This document shows, piece by piece, positions 45,233-57,217 of a stretch of 64,000 bases of DNA; within the stretch, counting starts at the first letter, position 1; each line of letters begins with the position of its first letter. Source of the stretch: Heloderma charlesbogerti (lineage: Eukaryota; Chordata; Lepidosauria; Squamata; Helodermatidae); the NCBI GenBank assembly GCA_026122225.1, contig JANEZZ010000464.1:814310-878309 (forward strand), read 5' to 3'. A model generated the notes under the pieces. It ran no database searches, was not told where the DNA came from, and saw only the letters and a list, made by a program, of their open reading frames with translations. Position numbers and translations under genes: made by a program.

Positions 45233-48200
45233 CTAATCACGACAACATGAGGGTACTGGATATGAAGGAAAATAAAATGGGCTAAGGGTGATACTAGAGT
45301 TAGTTATTCTCATCTTGCTGGACGGCTGCCCGCTCGCATTTTGGCCTTGGTGTTGGAACAGGATGTGGCGGATTCCAGGGGGGCAGTCATAAAAAATTTT
45401 CGTAACCTGAAGACAAGAGAGAGAGAGAGGGAGGGAGAGAGAGAGGGAGGGAGGGAGGGAGGGAGGGAGGAGGGATAGTTGGGTTTGGGGGGGGGGTTAA
45501 TTAATTAATTAATTTTAATGCATTAATTAATTAATTTTAATGCATTTGTATCTCATCATTTCCCTCTTACAAGGGACCCAAGGTGGTTTACATGGTTGCC
45601 TTCCTCCATGTTTTCACCCCATGAAATGTTATTTTATTTTGACATAAAGTTAACAAAATAAAGGCCACAAAAAGAAGAACATACATAATAATAAATCAAG
45701 ATCACTAAAGAAACAAAGGTATTCACTAGTTATACAATCAGGGCCAGAAATATTGGAACAAGAATAACTGTTTTGGCAGTTGGCCTCTGTACACCACCAC
45801 ATTGAAGTTGAAAGGAAACACACCCAGATGGGAGCGAAGTCAGGACTTTCAGCTGTAATTCAAGGGGTGTGACAAAAGTGGGGCACTAACCATTCAGGAA
45901 GGACAGACAGTGGCATACACCCCCCCCCCATCGTTGGTGGCTCATAAGTAATGGAACAAACCAACATCATTTCAAACTGAAGGATCGCCTTTAATACCTG
46001 GATGAAAATCCTTTGCAGCCAATGACTGCCTGAAGTCTGGAACCCATGGACATGACCAAATGCTGAGTTTCCTCCCTCGAGATTCTTTGCCAGGCCTTTC
46101 CTGCAGCTGCCTTCAGCTGCTGCTTGTTTGTGGGTCTTTCTGCCTTCAGTCTTGTCTTCAGTAAGTGAGAAGCATGCTCTATTGGGCTGAGATCAGGTGA
46201 CTGACTTGGCCATTGAAGAACATCCTACTTCTTTGCCTTGAGAAATTCTTGGGTAGCTTTTGCTGTATGTTTTGGGTCATTATCCATCTGCAGTATGAAG
46301 CAGCGTCCTATCAGTTTGGCAGCATTCGGCTGAATCTGAGCAGAAAGTATAGTCCTATGCACTTCAGAATTCATCCTGCCGCTTTTATCAGCAGTCAGGT
46401 CATCAATAAACACCAGTGACCCGGTTCCATTGGCAGCCATACATGCCCATGCCAGAACACTGCCTCCACCATGTTTGACAGATGATGTGGCATGCTTTGG
46501 ATCATGAGCTGTTCCTTTCCTTCTCCATACTTTTCTCTTCCCATCATTCTGGCACAAGGTAATCTTGGTCTCATCAGTCCAAAGAATCTTATTCCAGAAC
46601 TGGGCAGGCTTTTTTAGGTGTTTGCTGGCAAAGGCTAATCTGGCCTTTCGGTTCTTGAACATTACCAGTGGTTTGCAGCTTGTCATGAAGCTTCTCTATT
46701 TACATTCATAAAGCCGTCTCTTGACTGTAGATGTTGACAATGACATGCCTACCTCCTCAAGAGCGTTCTTGACCTGGCTATATGTTGTGAAAGGGTTCCT
46801 CTTCATCATGAGCAGAATTCTGTGGTCATCCCCTTTAGTTGTCTTCCGTGGTCTGCCGCCAGGCCTTTTGCTGTTGCTGAGCTTGCCAGTTAAGTCCTTC
46901 TTTTTCAGGATGTTCCAAACTGTTGTGTTGGCCACTCCCAATGTTTTTGCTCTCTCTCTGATGGGTTTATTTTGTTTCCTCAGCCTAATGATGGCCTCCT
47001 TCACTCGCATGGACGCCTCTTTGGACCTCATGTTGGGAGTTCCAGTGAACAGCTACCAAATGCACTCGGAATCACCTCCAGGCCTTTTATCTGCTTGATT
47101 GGTCATGGGGTACCCAGGGAACAGGCCACACCTGGCCATGCAGCTGCTTGTCAGCCATTCGTTCCATTACTTCTGAGCCACCAACGATGGGTGTGTGTGT
47201 GTATGCCACTGGCTGTCCTTCCTGAATGGTTAGTGCCCCACTTTTGTCACACCCCTTGAATTACAGCTGAAAGTCCTGACTTCGCTCCCATCTGGGTGTG
47301 TTTCCTTTCAACTTCAATGTGATGGTGTACAGAGGCCAACTGCCAAAGCAGTTATCCTTGTTCCAATATTTCTGGCCCTGACTGTCATTCTAAGTCTATA
47401 ACCGACATGCTTATGGAACATTGACAGTAAAAAGGCCTATGTAGGAAGACAATTACACAGCATACAAAAGAGTGCGTGCGAGTGTGTATGATTTTGAGTG
47501 CATGTACGTATTAGTCAGAAAAAGTAGCACCAACTGTGCCTGGCTGGAATTTGATCAAAAGGTTGAAGAGGTTCAACAAAGGAAATAAATGGAAACCATG
47601 GTGCCGTAATATCTTTCTTAAAGTTAGGAGTTTGAGCTGGTATAAGGCGACTTCCTATGTACCATGTGGTCAACTGCACAACAATTATGGCGAAGGGCGG
47701 AGGGGGAATTGGGTTTAAAGATAAGCATCAAAGCAGTAGCTCACCAAATCCCACCTCCAACAACTGTTTTAGGGATGAAAAGAGGGCTCAGCAAGCAAGC
47801 ATATACTGTAGCTACAAGCAGATCTAGCTCTGAGGAACTTCCTTGGAGGAAGGCCACAGGTAACAGGGTCCCTTGAGATGAATACCCAGGCAGACATTGG
47901 GAGGAACAAGGTTAGGATCCCTTGCTTGCTGCACTTGCGGAGTAAGTTTATACATCGTCATAGTCTCCCAAATTTTATCACCCCACTGCCCTTTGGTTGG
48001 TTGCTTTGGAGATTTCCAGTAACACGCTGTACATGACTTTGCTTATCCATGCTTAATTGCTTAAGGAAGTCTCTATGCAGGAATCCAGGATCACTAGGTT
48101 CAAAAAGATGAAGAAGCTTAGCTTCAGGCATCCTCCAACATTTTATCCATGCAACAACCCTGTGAGGTAGGCTAGGCTGAGAGTCAGTGACTGAATCAAA

Positions 48201-51200
48201 GTCACCCAATGAGCTTCATGGCCAAGTGGGGACTAGAACCCAGATCTTTTGAGTCTCAGTCCAACACTTTAACCACTACACCATACTGTTGCAGCCTTTG
48301 GTGATGGAAGGGATGGACCCAACACCCTCAAGAACCATTTGCTCCAGCCTAATGCACACTTTCCACCAGGGGAGGGGTTTTATTTTACCTTAACCCATTC
48401 TTCTTGTTCCCAATCTCGTTTGTGTTCCCAGTCGCTTTCTCTGATGACTTTGAAGTCTGCCGACAACAGCTTCACACACACTTGGTGGCTACAGCCGTGG
48501 TCACCGTGAAAACTATTTGGGAGGCAGGATGGGGGACAAGGGACAATCAGAGAAGCATGCATTTGGCACATGAAGCATCCCCATTTTTAGTGCTTTTAGC
48601 TGGCAGTAGAAAGAGAAGAATTTCATGGTGGCATGGTTGCTTCTCAGCATTTCCTGGCAGGGCAATGGGTTTTTTTTTATTTATGTATTTATTTATAGTA
48701 TTTTTAGCTGCTCCTCAGCCAAAAAAGTCTCCCTGAGCAGCTTACCATCAATCAGTAAAACAAGATGCTCCCTGTCCACAGGCTGACCATCTAAAACAGA
48801 CACAACACACAAGGAAAAAGGGAGGAGGAGGGAGGAGGAAAATATTAAGCAGACTTTTGGCAGGGCTGGTGGAATGGGTTTTGTGCAGTTTTTTCCCCAT
48901 CTTAAAAGGCTGAAATGCCTCTCCTAAGGCTCAGCTACTGTCAGCGAGAGTTTTAAGCTAAAATAGGCTCTCTCTTTTTTTGTAGTTTGACCCCACCCCT
49001 TTTATCTTCAGCTCCGCGCACACCCGAATGAGGCCTCTGAGAGCTTCTTCGAATTGGTATTTAGCCCCCTGGCTGAAAGAGGTTCAACACCCCTGACTTA
49101 AGGTCCCGGGATGGGTTGGTTCACTGTAGAAGCAACTCAACAGCTTTGGCGCTCTCCAAGGACCTGCAGCCCAGGGCCAGTTAGACGGAATCCTCCATCT
49201 AACCAGCTGATTGCTTCTGCCCGTTTGATTTCAAGGGTCCCTTGGGAATTTTGTCTCAGCAAAAAGGGCCCTCACCCATGTGTAGCCAAAACAGGATTCT
49301 GTCTTCACTCACAAATCATTCACCACAATCGTGGGCCTGGCCTCATCCATCAGCTGATCCCAGTAGCCGTAATCCTTCAAGGTGATGCGCTGAGACTTGA
49401 TGCAGATCCTGAGGCAAAACCAAAAGCCCTTAAGAACCCCCCTTGCTAACCCAGCATTTGGGACTGTGTGTTTAAGGGGGTCAGCAACTGGCGACCCTGG
49501 GCCAAATCTGTCCGTTCCTGGTTTTTCCCATTCTAAAAAATTGAAATGGCTCTCTTAAGGCTGTGTTCCTGGCAGCCAGAGATTTAAGCTACAATATGCT
49601 GGTATTTTGTATGTCCCCCGCCACTGGAATGTGGCCCCCAAGGGTTTCTTGGAAATGGAATTTGGCCCTGAGGCTGAAAGAGATTCCACACCCCTCTTGT
49701 AAGCTGAAGTAACATAGAGTACAACCAAATGCATGAAGATCTGATCAAGCGGTGGTTACAATGTCTCAAGCAATCTGTTTGTCTCTTTGTGATATTTAAT
49801 TATTTGTTTCTATAATTGTGTATTTAATAAAGCAATTAAAAAATAAAAAGCTAGAATAATGTATTGGTCAAACTTTACAAATGTTATCCAGAACAGCAAA
49901 GCCTGCTCTTAAATTATTACACTTCTGTTTTTCTCAGGTACTAATTTAAGCCAATCTAAACATTATTTCCTCTCCTCTGGAGAATTCTGGGAACTGTAGT
50001 TCCACAAGACAGGCTCAGGATCACTATGTCATGACACTCAGAACTTCTCCAAAATTAAATTCAGCGCTCAGGCTGAATGAGGTACCACATCCCTGATATC
50101 TACCCTTTTATGATTGCTGCATTTTTTAAATTTCGGGTGGGTGGGGGAGAGACAGGCACAGAATGTCACTTCTGCCATAAGGCTTCCCATGGGAGAGAAA
50201 TGGGGAACCCCCTCCCCTGAATGAATTTCACATCAATTGCGGGTATGATCCTCACCCCTCATGTACTGCAAAGCATTTTCCAATCAGCTGATGGCATCTA
50301 TCTTTCACTTTGTATTCGGTGTCCCCTTTAGCATCCCTCTGAAGGAAGTCATACGTTTGGATTTTCAACGACTGATCTTCGGGCATTTCCTTAATTTCCC
50401 ACCGGCCTCCTGCAGCTGTCTTGATTTCCCAGAAGTCAAAGCCTTCTGTGTGGGGTTGCAGGGTGGGGGGTGGGGGGTGGGGGAGGGAGGAACAGTGAAG
50501 GGAGAGGTGTTGAGAGGGTGGCTGTAGCAGATGGGATAGTCCCTCCCAGGAGGAGAAAGACCTCAGATACTGGAGCAATGCAGGCTGTTTGATCAGATTT
50601 TTTGCAAGGTCTGCTTTGGTAAGCAGGATGGACAGGTTAGTGTAGTGGTTAGAGCCAGTCATGTAGCAGTCAGTTTGGAGGCGCAGGCGGTCATCATGAC
50701 AGTTTCCATAGCCACCTCCCCAACCCCCCTAAGGTGCTGGCAGCTGTGTTGATCCAGATCAACAAACCAGTTGGAGCAGTTTACATCTCCGGCAGGGTCT
50801 TTAGTAAAGCTAATGGGTCTGAATTGCCCATTAAGCCACCCCAAAATACTTTACATTACAATAAAGAATATATTGTTGCTGGGGAAACTCATTTTAATTA
50901 ATTAATTAATTAATTCTGAAGTGGGACAGCCCCAATCCCAGCAGGACTATACCAGACCATTTCATAAAATCTCTTGTGAATCAGCTTTCTGTCCCGGAAT
51001 TTCCCCCCTCTCAACAAACAGGGACGCACCTTTGCCACAAGGGTTCTTGATCAAGTTCTTCTCTAGGTGGAAGAAAATATAGATGTCCATGTCTGGGTCG
51101 TAGCGCTTCTCTTCGCACTTGCGCTTCCACAGAAGTGGCAAGTCCACCAGGTCTCGCCACTGCAAGCAAACCAACCTGCAGTTGCAAACCAGGTCCCTCG

Positions 51201-51261
51201 AGGGGATCAGAGACAGCACATCCAACAGGATGCCTTCAGGCAAATCTCCAATGCTGGCCAT
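45233..51261 (-). CDS. Divergent F-box/FBA protein (FBXO gene B, 5 coding exons)
   Basis: Coding exons on the minus strand are 51030-51261, 50256-50445, 49313-49408, 48389-48512 and 45233-45406, giving 816 nt, 271 aa, with all GT-AG introns and preserved phase. The F-box is intact (LPEGILLDVLSLIPSRDL, CRLVCLQWRDLVDLPLLW), so SKP1 binding is expected. FBA blocks are recognisable (GFDFWE, KDYGYWDQLMDEARP, CVKLLSADFKV, PPGIRHILFQHQGQ). Exon 2 is 63 nt longer than in gene A, the VVKDW block reads VVNDF, and the WAGW glycan-pocket loop is replaced by QNASGQPSSKMRITNSS. A 17-residue C-terminal extension follows. The intron between exons 4 and 5 carries a Tc1 transposon. The stop lies 35 bp from a short inverted-repeat element, and an AATAAA on the minus strand at 44788-44793 could end the transcript. 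It is a lineage duplicate of the FBXO6/44 group. Glycan recognition looks unlikely and the substrate is unknown. Confidence 0.85.
45415..45472. repeat. (GA)n/(GGGA)n purine tract beside gene B last exon
   Basis: Purine-rich plus strand from AGACAAGAGAGAGAGAG to GGAGGGAGGAG. On the minus strand this is the pyrimidine tract directly upstream of the last-exon acceptor (exon start 45406). Confidence 0.9.
45735..47384 (-). mobile_element. Tc1-like DNA transposon, near full length (about 1650 bp)
   Basis: Bounded by long inverted repeats of about 190 bp: left 45735 to about 45925, starting CAATCAGGGCCAGAAATATT; right about 47190-47384, ending TTTCTGGCCCTGACTG. A TA dinucleotide flanks the left end, while the right flank has drifted to TC. 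It lies inside the long intron of FBXO gene B, with its transposase on the same strand as the host gene. Confidence 0.92.
45991..47031 (-). pseudogene. Tc1 transposase, inactivated by two nonsense codons
   Basis: One continuous minus-strand frame of 347 codons from ATG at 47031 to TAA at 45991, interrupted only by in-frame TAG codons at 46696-46698 (after RRLYECK) and 46225-46227 (after LKAKK, where the family has Trp). The N-terminal helix-turn-helix and GRPRK hook are visible (NTTVWNILKKKDLTGK, GGRPRKT). The DDE catalytic triad is recognisable as WTDETK, MDNDPKHTA and PIEHA. The length fits the usual 340 or so aa. The low number of disruptions suggests a fairly recent insertion. Confidence 0.9.
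48130..48295 (-). mobile_element. Sauria-SINE-like element
   Basis: Truncated reverse copy, ending GTCCAACACTTTAACCACTA, about 90 bp from exon 48389-48512 of gene B. Confidence 0.75.
48865..49100 (-). mobile_element. GTTGAAC-family element
   Basis: Reverse copy ending GAGGTTCAACACCCCTGA, in the gene B intron. Confidence 0.7.
49478..49697 (-). mobile_element. GTTGAAC-family element
   Basis: Reverse copy ending AGAGATTCCACACCCCT. A further short piece lies at 50036-50096. Confidence 0.65.
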
Positions 51262-52616
51262 CTTCCTTCAAAGAGGTCTCAACCATCTGCAAAGATGAAC
51301 CAGGAGAGAAAGAGAGACAGACAGACAGAGACAGAGACAAACACAGGAAAGGGAGATTGCCACACTAAGGCGATGAGCGGGAAATAGACAATGATTAGAT
51401 GTGGTATCCTTGACATGAAAACTGTCTCCAGATGGCAGGGAACCCCAAAAAGAGAGTGACGAACCCGTTCAGATCTTGTCTCTGCCATGTAGATAGTCTT
51501 AGGTAAACCGCTCCCTCCAAGCCTCATTTCTGAAATTGCGGGAGTGGGGGGTGGAGGGAAGGAAAGGAACACAAGAACTCAAGAAGAGCCCTGGTGGGTC
51601 AAATCACAAAGCGCTGTTTAGTATGGGATTGTTCTTACATGTTTTGCTTGGACTTACTAGCCACTGTAACAGGGGCGAGAAACTGGTGGCCCTCCAGATG
51701 TTTTGGCCTAGAACTCCCACAATCCCTCGCCTCTGGCTATGTGGCTAGCGCTGACATCAACCACCCTGTGGGAAAGAAGGAATGAGGGGGACAGGTGGAA
51801 GCAGAGGGAACATCAGGGCTTTCTCCGCTTGGACTCCCCCCCACCACATCCTACCCCCATGACATGAGAAGCAAAGCAGAGCCATTCCGCCAGTCCCACT
51901 GACCATCTACTTAATGTTTTCCTTCTCCCTCCACATCACCTTTTCCTTGTGTGCCATGTCTTTTTAGGCCTTAAGCCTGCAGACAGGGACTTTCATATCG
52001 TACTGATTGATTGTAAGCTGAAACTCTTTTTGGCTAAGGAGTGACATAAATATTCTTGACATAAACAGATAAACGTCTGGTTATAGGTCTAACTGGGAGG
52101 CCCTGGATAGGATAAGATTTTTTTTAAGTCCCGAGGATCTCAGCAGTCCCAAACAAGTAGGCAACCCAGTGTCCCCACACCTCTCAATGTGTTGGACTAT
52201 GAGTCCCATAAACCTCAGCCAGCATGGCTAATGGCCAGAGATGATAGCAGCTATAGTCCCAAACATCTGGAGGATGCTAAGTTGTCTGTCCCCTAAACCA
52301 GCTTTCTCCTCACCTGGTGCCCTCCAGAAGTTTTGGCCTTCAATTCCCAGCATTCCAGACCATTGGCCATGCTGGCTGGGGCTGATGGAAGTTGAAGTCC
52401 AAAACACTGGGAAGGCTCCTGGGTGTGGGAGATGACCTTAGACCAGGGGTGGGCAGAAAATAGATCTCCAGATGTTTTGGCCTTCAGCTCCCAGCATTTC
52501 TGCCCATTGGGCCATGCTGGCAGGAGCTGATGGGAGCTGAAGTCCAAAAATCTAGAGATCTGCCTTCTGCCCACTGCTGCCTTAGACAATGCTCCATGCC
52601 CATGGCAAAATTTCTA

Positions 52617-52752
52617 AGGGTGCAATCCTATGCATGTTTAGACAAACAAAAGTCCTACAACTCCCAGCATCCCCCAGCCATCCATGCTGGTTTTGGGATG
52701 CTGGGAGTTGTAGGACATTTGTCTATTTAAACATGCATAGGATTGTGCCCTA
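52617..52752. mobile_element. Fold-back MITE, best-preserved copy
   Basis: Near-perfect inverted arms of about 55 bp: GGGTGCAATCCTATGCATGT at the left and ACATGCATAGGATTGTGCCC at the right, with AGTCCTACAACTCCCAGCAT inside. The loop is under 20 bp. Confidence 0.9.
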
Positions 52753-52859
52753 AGTCCATTTTTAAGCTGTTGGTGCCCCCGAGAACTTGAAGAACTCTCC
52801 AAGTCAGCTGATTCCCCTTCCCACAGACTCCATAAGGATGCGGACGGTTGGCAGTTAAG

Positions 52860-53345
52860 TGGGGGGGAACAAGAAAGGGGCACTCTGTACACGTTCAGAA
52901 GCACCATCTTTCTCTGTCACTGCTCTTGCAACGCCTTTTGGATGTACGGGTCTGCGAGGCTGCCAGTTGGCCAATCCTAACCAAAGACCGCCCCTCCCCC
53001 CGACGCCCCCCCCAACACGGCTGCCTTGGGAGCACCTCCTCCCCAGATCTCTTTGGGGCTTTACCTGGGCGAGGGCAGGGCAGGACACTGAGGCCTGTGG
53101 TACGTCCGAAAGGGCAAGAGGTCCAGTCTCTGCACGGCTCAGGAGCCGGAAGAAGACACCCGAAGTGGTCCGATTCGAGATGAGGCAGCAAGATGCTGAG
53201 AACGGGAGATGCTCCGCCTGTTCGCTGCATCTCGCCTCCTCGGGGCTGGATTGGCCAGGACGCATTCCAAGGGCGGGGAAGCGGAGAAGGGAATCCCGGG
53301 AAAGACTCCTTTGTACGCGATGGCGCAGTTCTCTAGTCCTCATGA
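52860..53345 (-). promoter_or_regulatory. CpG-rich region, probable promoter and noncoding exon of FBXO gene B
   Basis: GC-rich unique sequence about 1.7 kb upstream of the gene B start exon. On the minus strand it contains the donor CGCCCAG|GTAAAG with the exon end at 53065, which could splice to the acceptor at 51287-51288. A related segment occurs at 58378-58675. Confidence 0.5.
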
Positions 53346-53934
53346 TGGCCCCTTTCAAGGGGTTCCTGCACAGCCAGATGATGTGAATTTACTCCGAAGT
53401 AAGTGTGCTCCGAAGTAAGTGGTCTCCTAGGGGGCATTACTCTTAGGTAAGACCCCAGCTTCTGAAATGATGCATCCGGCCAGAGATTTATTCATACCTA
53501 ACCAAGTTTAAATCGTAAGGAAATTCATTCATTCATTCATTTATTTTAAAAGCCGTATTGTATTTTTTATTGGTATTTTACCATCGGCTAAGGCAAGATA
53601 TACAGCGGAGGCTTCAATTTCGGTGGGGCTTTGAATCCATTCTGGATTTCAGTCAGAACCAGCCAGAACTTTAAAGGAGCTATCCAAGGTGCTGAACCCA
53701 CTTTGGGGATAGGGTTCAGTGCGTTGGACAGCTCCTTTAGAGTTCTGGCTGGCTCTGATTGAAACCCAGAATGGATTCATAGCCCCAGCCGAAATTGGAG
53801 CCCCAGCCTCCACTGACACCTCTTATGTTCCGAATCATACCGAGTGGTGTAGCTCAGTATGTTCAGACTCTGGGTTCTTTAGATGGCCACTTTCAAAGCA
53901 AAAGCAACAGTCATTTATTTATGTACTTATTTAT

Positions 53935-54340
53935 GTACTTATTTATTTCATTTCTATACTGCCCAATAGCTGACACTCTCTGGGTGGTTCACAAAAATTA
54001 AAACCAAAAAGCGCAGGATAAAACAATATAAAATATATTAAAACCACAATATAAAATGCATTAAAACCACAATATAACCATACAACCAGAATAAAACTAG
54101 AATAAAACCTAGCAACAATGCAGAAATTTAAAATACAGATTTAAAACACCAAAGCTAAAAGACCAGAAAGCTAAAATGCTAAAATGCCTGGGAGAATAAA
54201 AAGGTCTTCACCTGGCACCAGAAGGAATACAACGTAGGTGCCAGGCGAACCTCACTAGGGAGCTCATTCCACAGCCGGGGTGCCACAGCAGAAAAGGCCC
54301 TCTTCCTAGTAGCCACCCGCCTCACGTCAGAAGGTAGGTA
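53935..54340 (-). mobile_element. L2-type LINE 3' fragment
   Basis: Reverse copy: GAATGACTGT-side tail, GACACTCTCTGGGTGGTTCA, then the RT end with CATTCCACAGCCGGGGTGCC. Confidence 0.8.
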
Positions 54341-54363
54341 TTGTGTTGATTCCTATTGTTTGG

Positions 54364-54367
<4 letters not shown>

Positions 54368-54402
<35 letters not shown>
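54368..54402. repeat. (TA)n microsatellite
   Basis: About 17 TA units, flanked by an imperfect inverted repeat CTATTGTTTGGG / CCCAAATAATAG. Confidence 0.9.
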
Positions 54403-54403
54403 C

Positions 54404-55310
54404 CCAAATAATAGGAATCAACACAATACACTCCTTTGCATTTCTTACATAAGAGCAGACATACATAAGCTGGATTTTTGTACTGTGCTGCTTCTCACTG
54501 TTACTTCTGAGGAGATATGGAGGGGGAGTGGCTGTGGGGATGCTGATGTAAAGAGGTGGATTTTGGTTGCTCAGAATTTACTGCCTGTGCTTACTCCTGA
54601 GTAATTCGGGCCTTCTTACTTGTGAGCATAAATGTGAGGATAGATTTCTGTACTGTACTGCTTCTCACTTCTTAGTAGGTATGGAGAGAAAGGGGTATTT
54701 GTGGGGATGCACATGGAAAAAGGAGGATTTTGGATGCTTTTCTGTGTGGCTCTGGGGATTATTATTATTATTATTATATTATTATTATTACTACTCTTAT
54801 TGCTATTATTACACTGACTGCTTTTCTTTGTTGTTGCACTGAGGATATTATTCTTATTCTTATTCTTATTCTTTGCAAAGAGGTAGATTTGGGATGCTCT
54901 CAAAACTGGCTGCTGGGTTCCAAAGACTGCTTTTTGTGTGGCTCTGAGGATTCAGTCATCATCATTATATATTATCATCACCTATTATTTTGTGTTACTG
55001 TGTGGATGTCCCTCCTTCCCATTTCAAACCCATGATCTTAAAGAAGTGCTTTTGTGTGGCTGTGTGACACCCCTCCCACCTCTGCCACATCCCCCTGACT
55101 TTGCATATGTGAACTTGAAGTCACTTGATTCAGTTTCCTGCTCTGTGCAATGCGGGTTGTTGCATCAGAGTTCTTTTATTGTATTAAACATCCCCCTTTT
55201 TTCTACCTCTATGCTCTTGGCTTTTCTGGCATTCCTGCTATATTGCCCTGAGTTTCACACAGACATTGTTAAAAGTACATCTACCCTCCCAGGCCAAACG
55301 CAGTTGGCTC
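54404..55310. other. Region between genes B and C, no gene seen
   Basis: Contains (ATT)n at 54758-54790 and (TTATTC)n near 54848-54870. It also has imperfect internal repetition of CTGTACTGTGCTGCTTCTCA-like text at 54479 and 54650. No supported exon. Confidence 0.45.
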
Positions 55311-55364
55311 CACAATGAATTTCACTCACTTTCCCCTTGTACCAGAATTGTGTGGTTTGGTCTC

Positions 55365-55680
55365 CAAGGAAAAGGAAAGGAAAGGATCCTCCTGTGCAAG
55401 CACCGAGTCATTGCTGACTCCTAGAGGGATGCCGCTTTCACTGGCGTTTTCATGGCAGACTGTAGCAGGGTGGTTTGCCATTGCCTTCCCCAGTCATGAC
55501 CACCTTTTCCCCAGCAAGCTGGGTCCTCATTTTACCAACCTCGGAAGGATGGAAGGCTGAGTCGACCTGAGCCGGCTACCTGAGACCCGGCTTCCGCTGG
55601 GATCGAACTCAGGTCGTGGGGAGAGTTTCAGCTGCAATACTGCCGCCTACCACTCTGCGCCACACGAGGCTCTTTTTGGT
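55365..55680 (-). mobile_element. Third SINE family, reverse copy
   Basis: The minus strand starts GAGCCTCGTGTGGCGCAGAG, has a GAGTTCGATCCC B-box and ends GGATCCTTTCCTTTCC. Confidence 0.75.
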
Positions 55681-55865
55681 CTCCAAGGGAGCCTAGAATT
55701 TGGGAGAGCCTGTTTTGCAGAATGGGCAAGAAGAGGGGTTGGTCTGGATGGCCTTTGGGGTTCCCTTACAATTTTGTAGTTCCAGGCAATGCCTGAGGTT
55801 GTATTCACAGGATTCGTATGCAATCTGTTAAAGGCTGAGAGTTGCTTTTGTGTGCATGCTCCTTC

Positions 55866-56250
55866 TTAGAACATAAGAATATCAGAAGAGCCCTGCTGGA
55901 TCAGACCAAGGGCCCATCTAGTCCAGCATTCTGTTCTCACAGTGGCCAAGCAGCTGCCCACAGGAAACCCACAAGCAGGACACAAGTGCAACAGCATCCT
56001 ACTGCCCATGTTCTCCAGAAACTGGTATACATAGGCATCCTGCCTCTGATAACGGAGGTAGCACTTAGTCATCAGGACTAATAGCCATTTATAGCCTTCT
56101 CCTCCAGGAATTTGTCCAATCCCCTTTTTAAGCTGTCCAAATGGGTGGCCATCACTACATCTTGAAGAAGTGAATTCCAGTTTAACTATGTGCTGTGTGA
56201 AGAAATGCTTCCTTTTCTCTGTCCTGAAACTCTTCTCTTCCCTCCCTCTT
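55866..56250 (-). mobile_element. LINE 3' fragment (MEDNAINGY family)
   Basis: Reverse copy with CTGCTGGATCAGACCAAGGG and TTTGTCCAATCCCCTTTTTA, the coding end on the minus strand. Confidence 0.75.
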
Positions 56251-56649
56251 TCCCAACATTTAAGTTACTTGCTTGCTCGACCCTTCTGCTCGCCCTAGAT
56301 GACTGTACTTGCTTCTGGCCCTTCTGCTCTTCAGCTGTGACTTTTACAACAGGACTGCCTGTTATCTGCTTCAGCCCCTTCTGCCTTTTACCTGCAGCAT
56401 TTGGACTGGACCTCAAGAATGTGCTAAAGGTCATCCCAATCTCTACTGGCCCCATTGGAAGGACATCCAGCTCTGCCCAGAGCTCAAAACCTGATCCCTG
56501 AAAGCAAGAAACTCAGCCTTCAGAGGGGCAACTGAATGAGTCTTTTGCAGCAAACTCAATCAGGAGTATGTTGGTAACCTTAAATATCAACCCACTTTAT
56601 TTCAGCAGAAGCTTTCATGGGCCAAGATCCACTTCTGCATTAACAGAAA

Positions 56650-57217
56650 CAGAGTGTCCAAATCATGTGAAGTAATAGTTCTGCTCCGTGCTGTGTTATT
56701 CAGGTCACATTTGGAGTCCTGTGCCTAGTTCTGGGTGCCCCGTTTTAAGAAGGACACTGACAAGTGGGAGTTTGCCCAGTGAAGAGCAACCAGGATGGCG
56801 AAGTCTCTGGAAACCAAGTCCTATGAGGAATGGTTGAAGGATCCAGGTATGTTTAGAATGGAGAAGAGAAATTCTAGGGGAGACATAATAGAGGTCTTCA
56901 AGTATTTGAAAGGCTGCTATGCAGAAGATGGAGCAGACTCATCCTCTGTTGCTCCCGAGGGCAGGACTAGAAGCACTGGGTGGAAATGGCAGGGAAGCAG
57001 ATTTTGGCTAAACATTAGGAGAAACTTCCTAACAGAGAGAGTTGTTCAGCAGTGGAACAGAAGGCGGCAGGTTCTTCTTTGCTGGAGGAATTTAAACCGA
57101 GGCTGGACAGGCACCTCTCAAGGATGCTGGAGCAACACCCTGCAGTGCAGAGCCTGCACTGAACAGGGGGTTGAATTAGATGATCTTTGAGGTCCCTTCC
57201 AACTATGATTCTATGAA
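56650..57217 (+). mobile_element. CR1 LINE 3' fragment, older subfamily
   Basis: RT end with more drift ([34 protein letters not shown]) and the tail CAACTATGATTCTATGAAG. It interrupts a segment related to 43500-43640. Confidence 0.9.
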
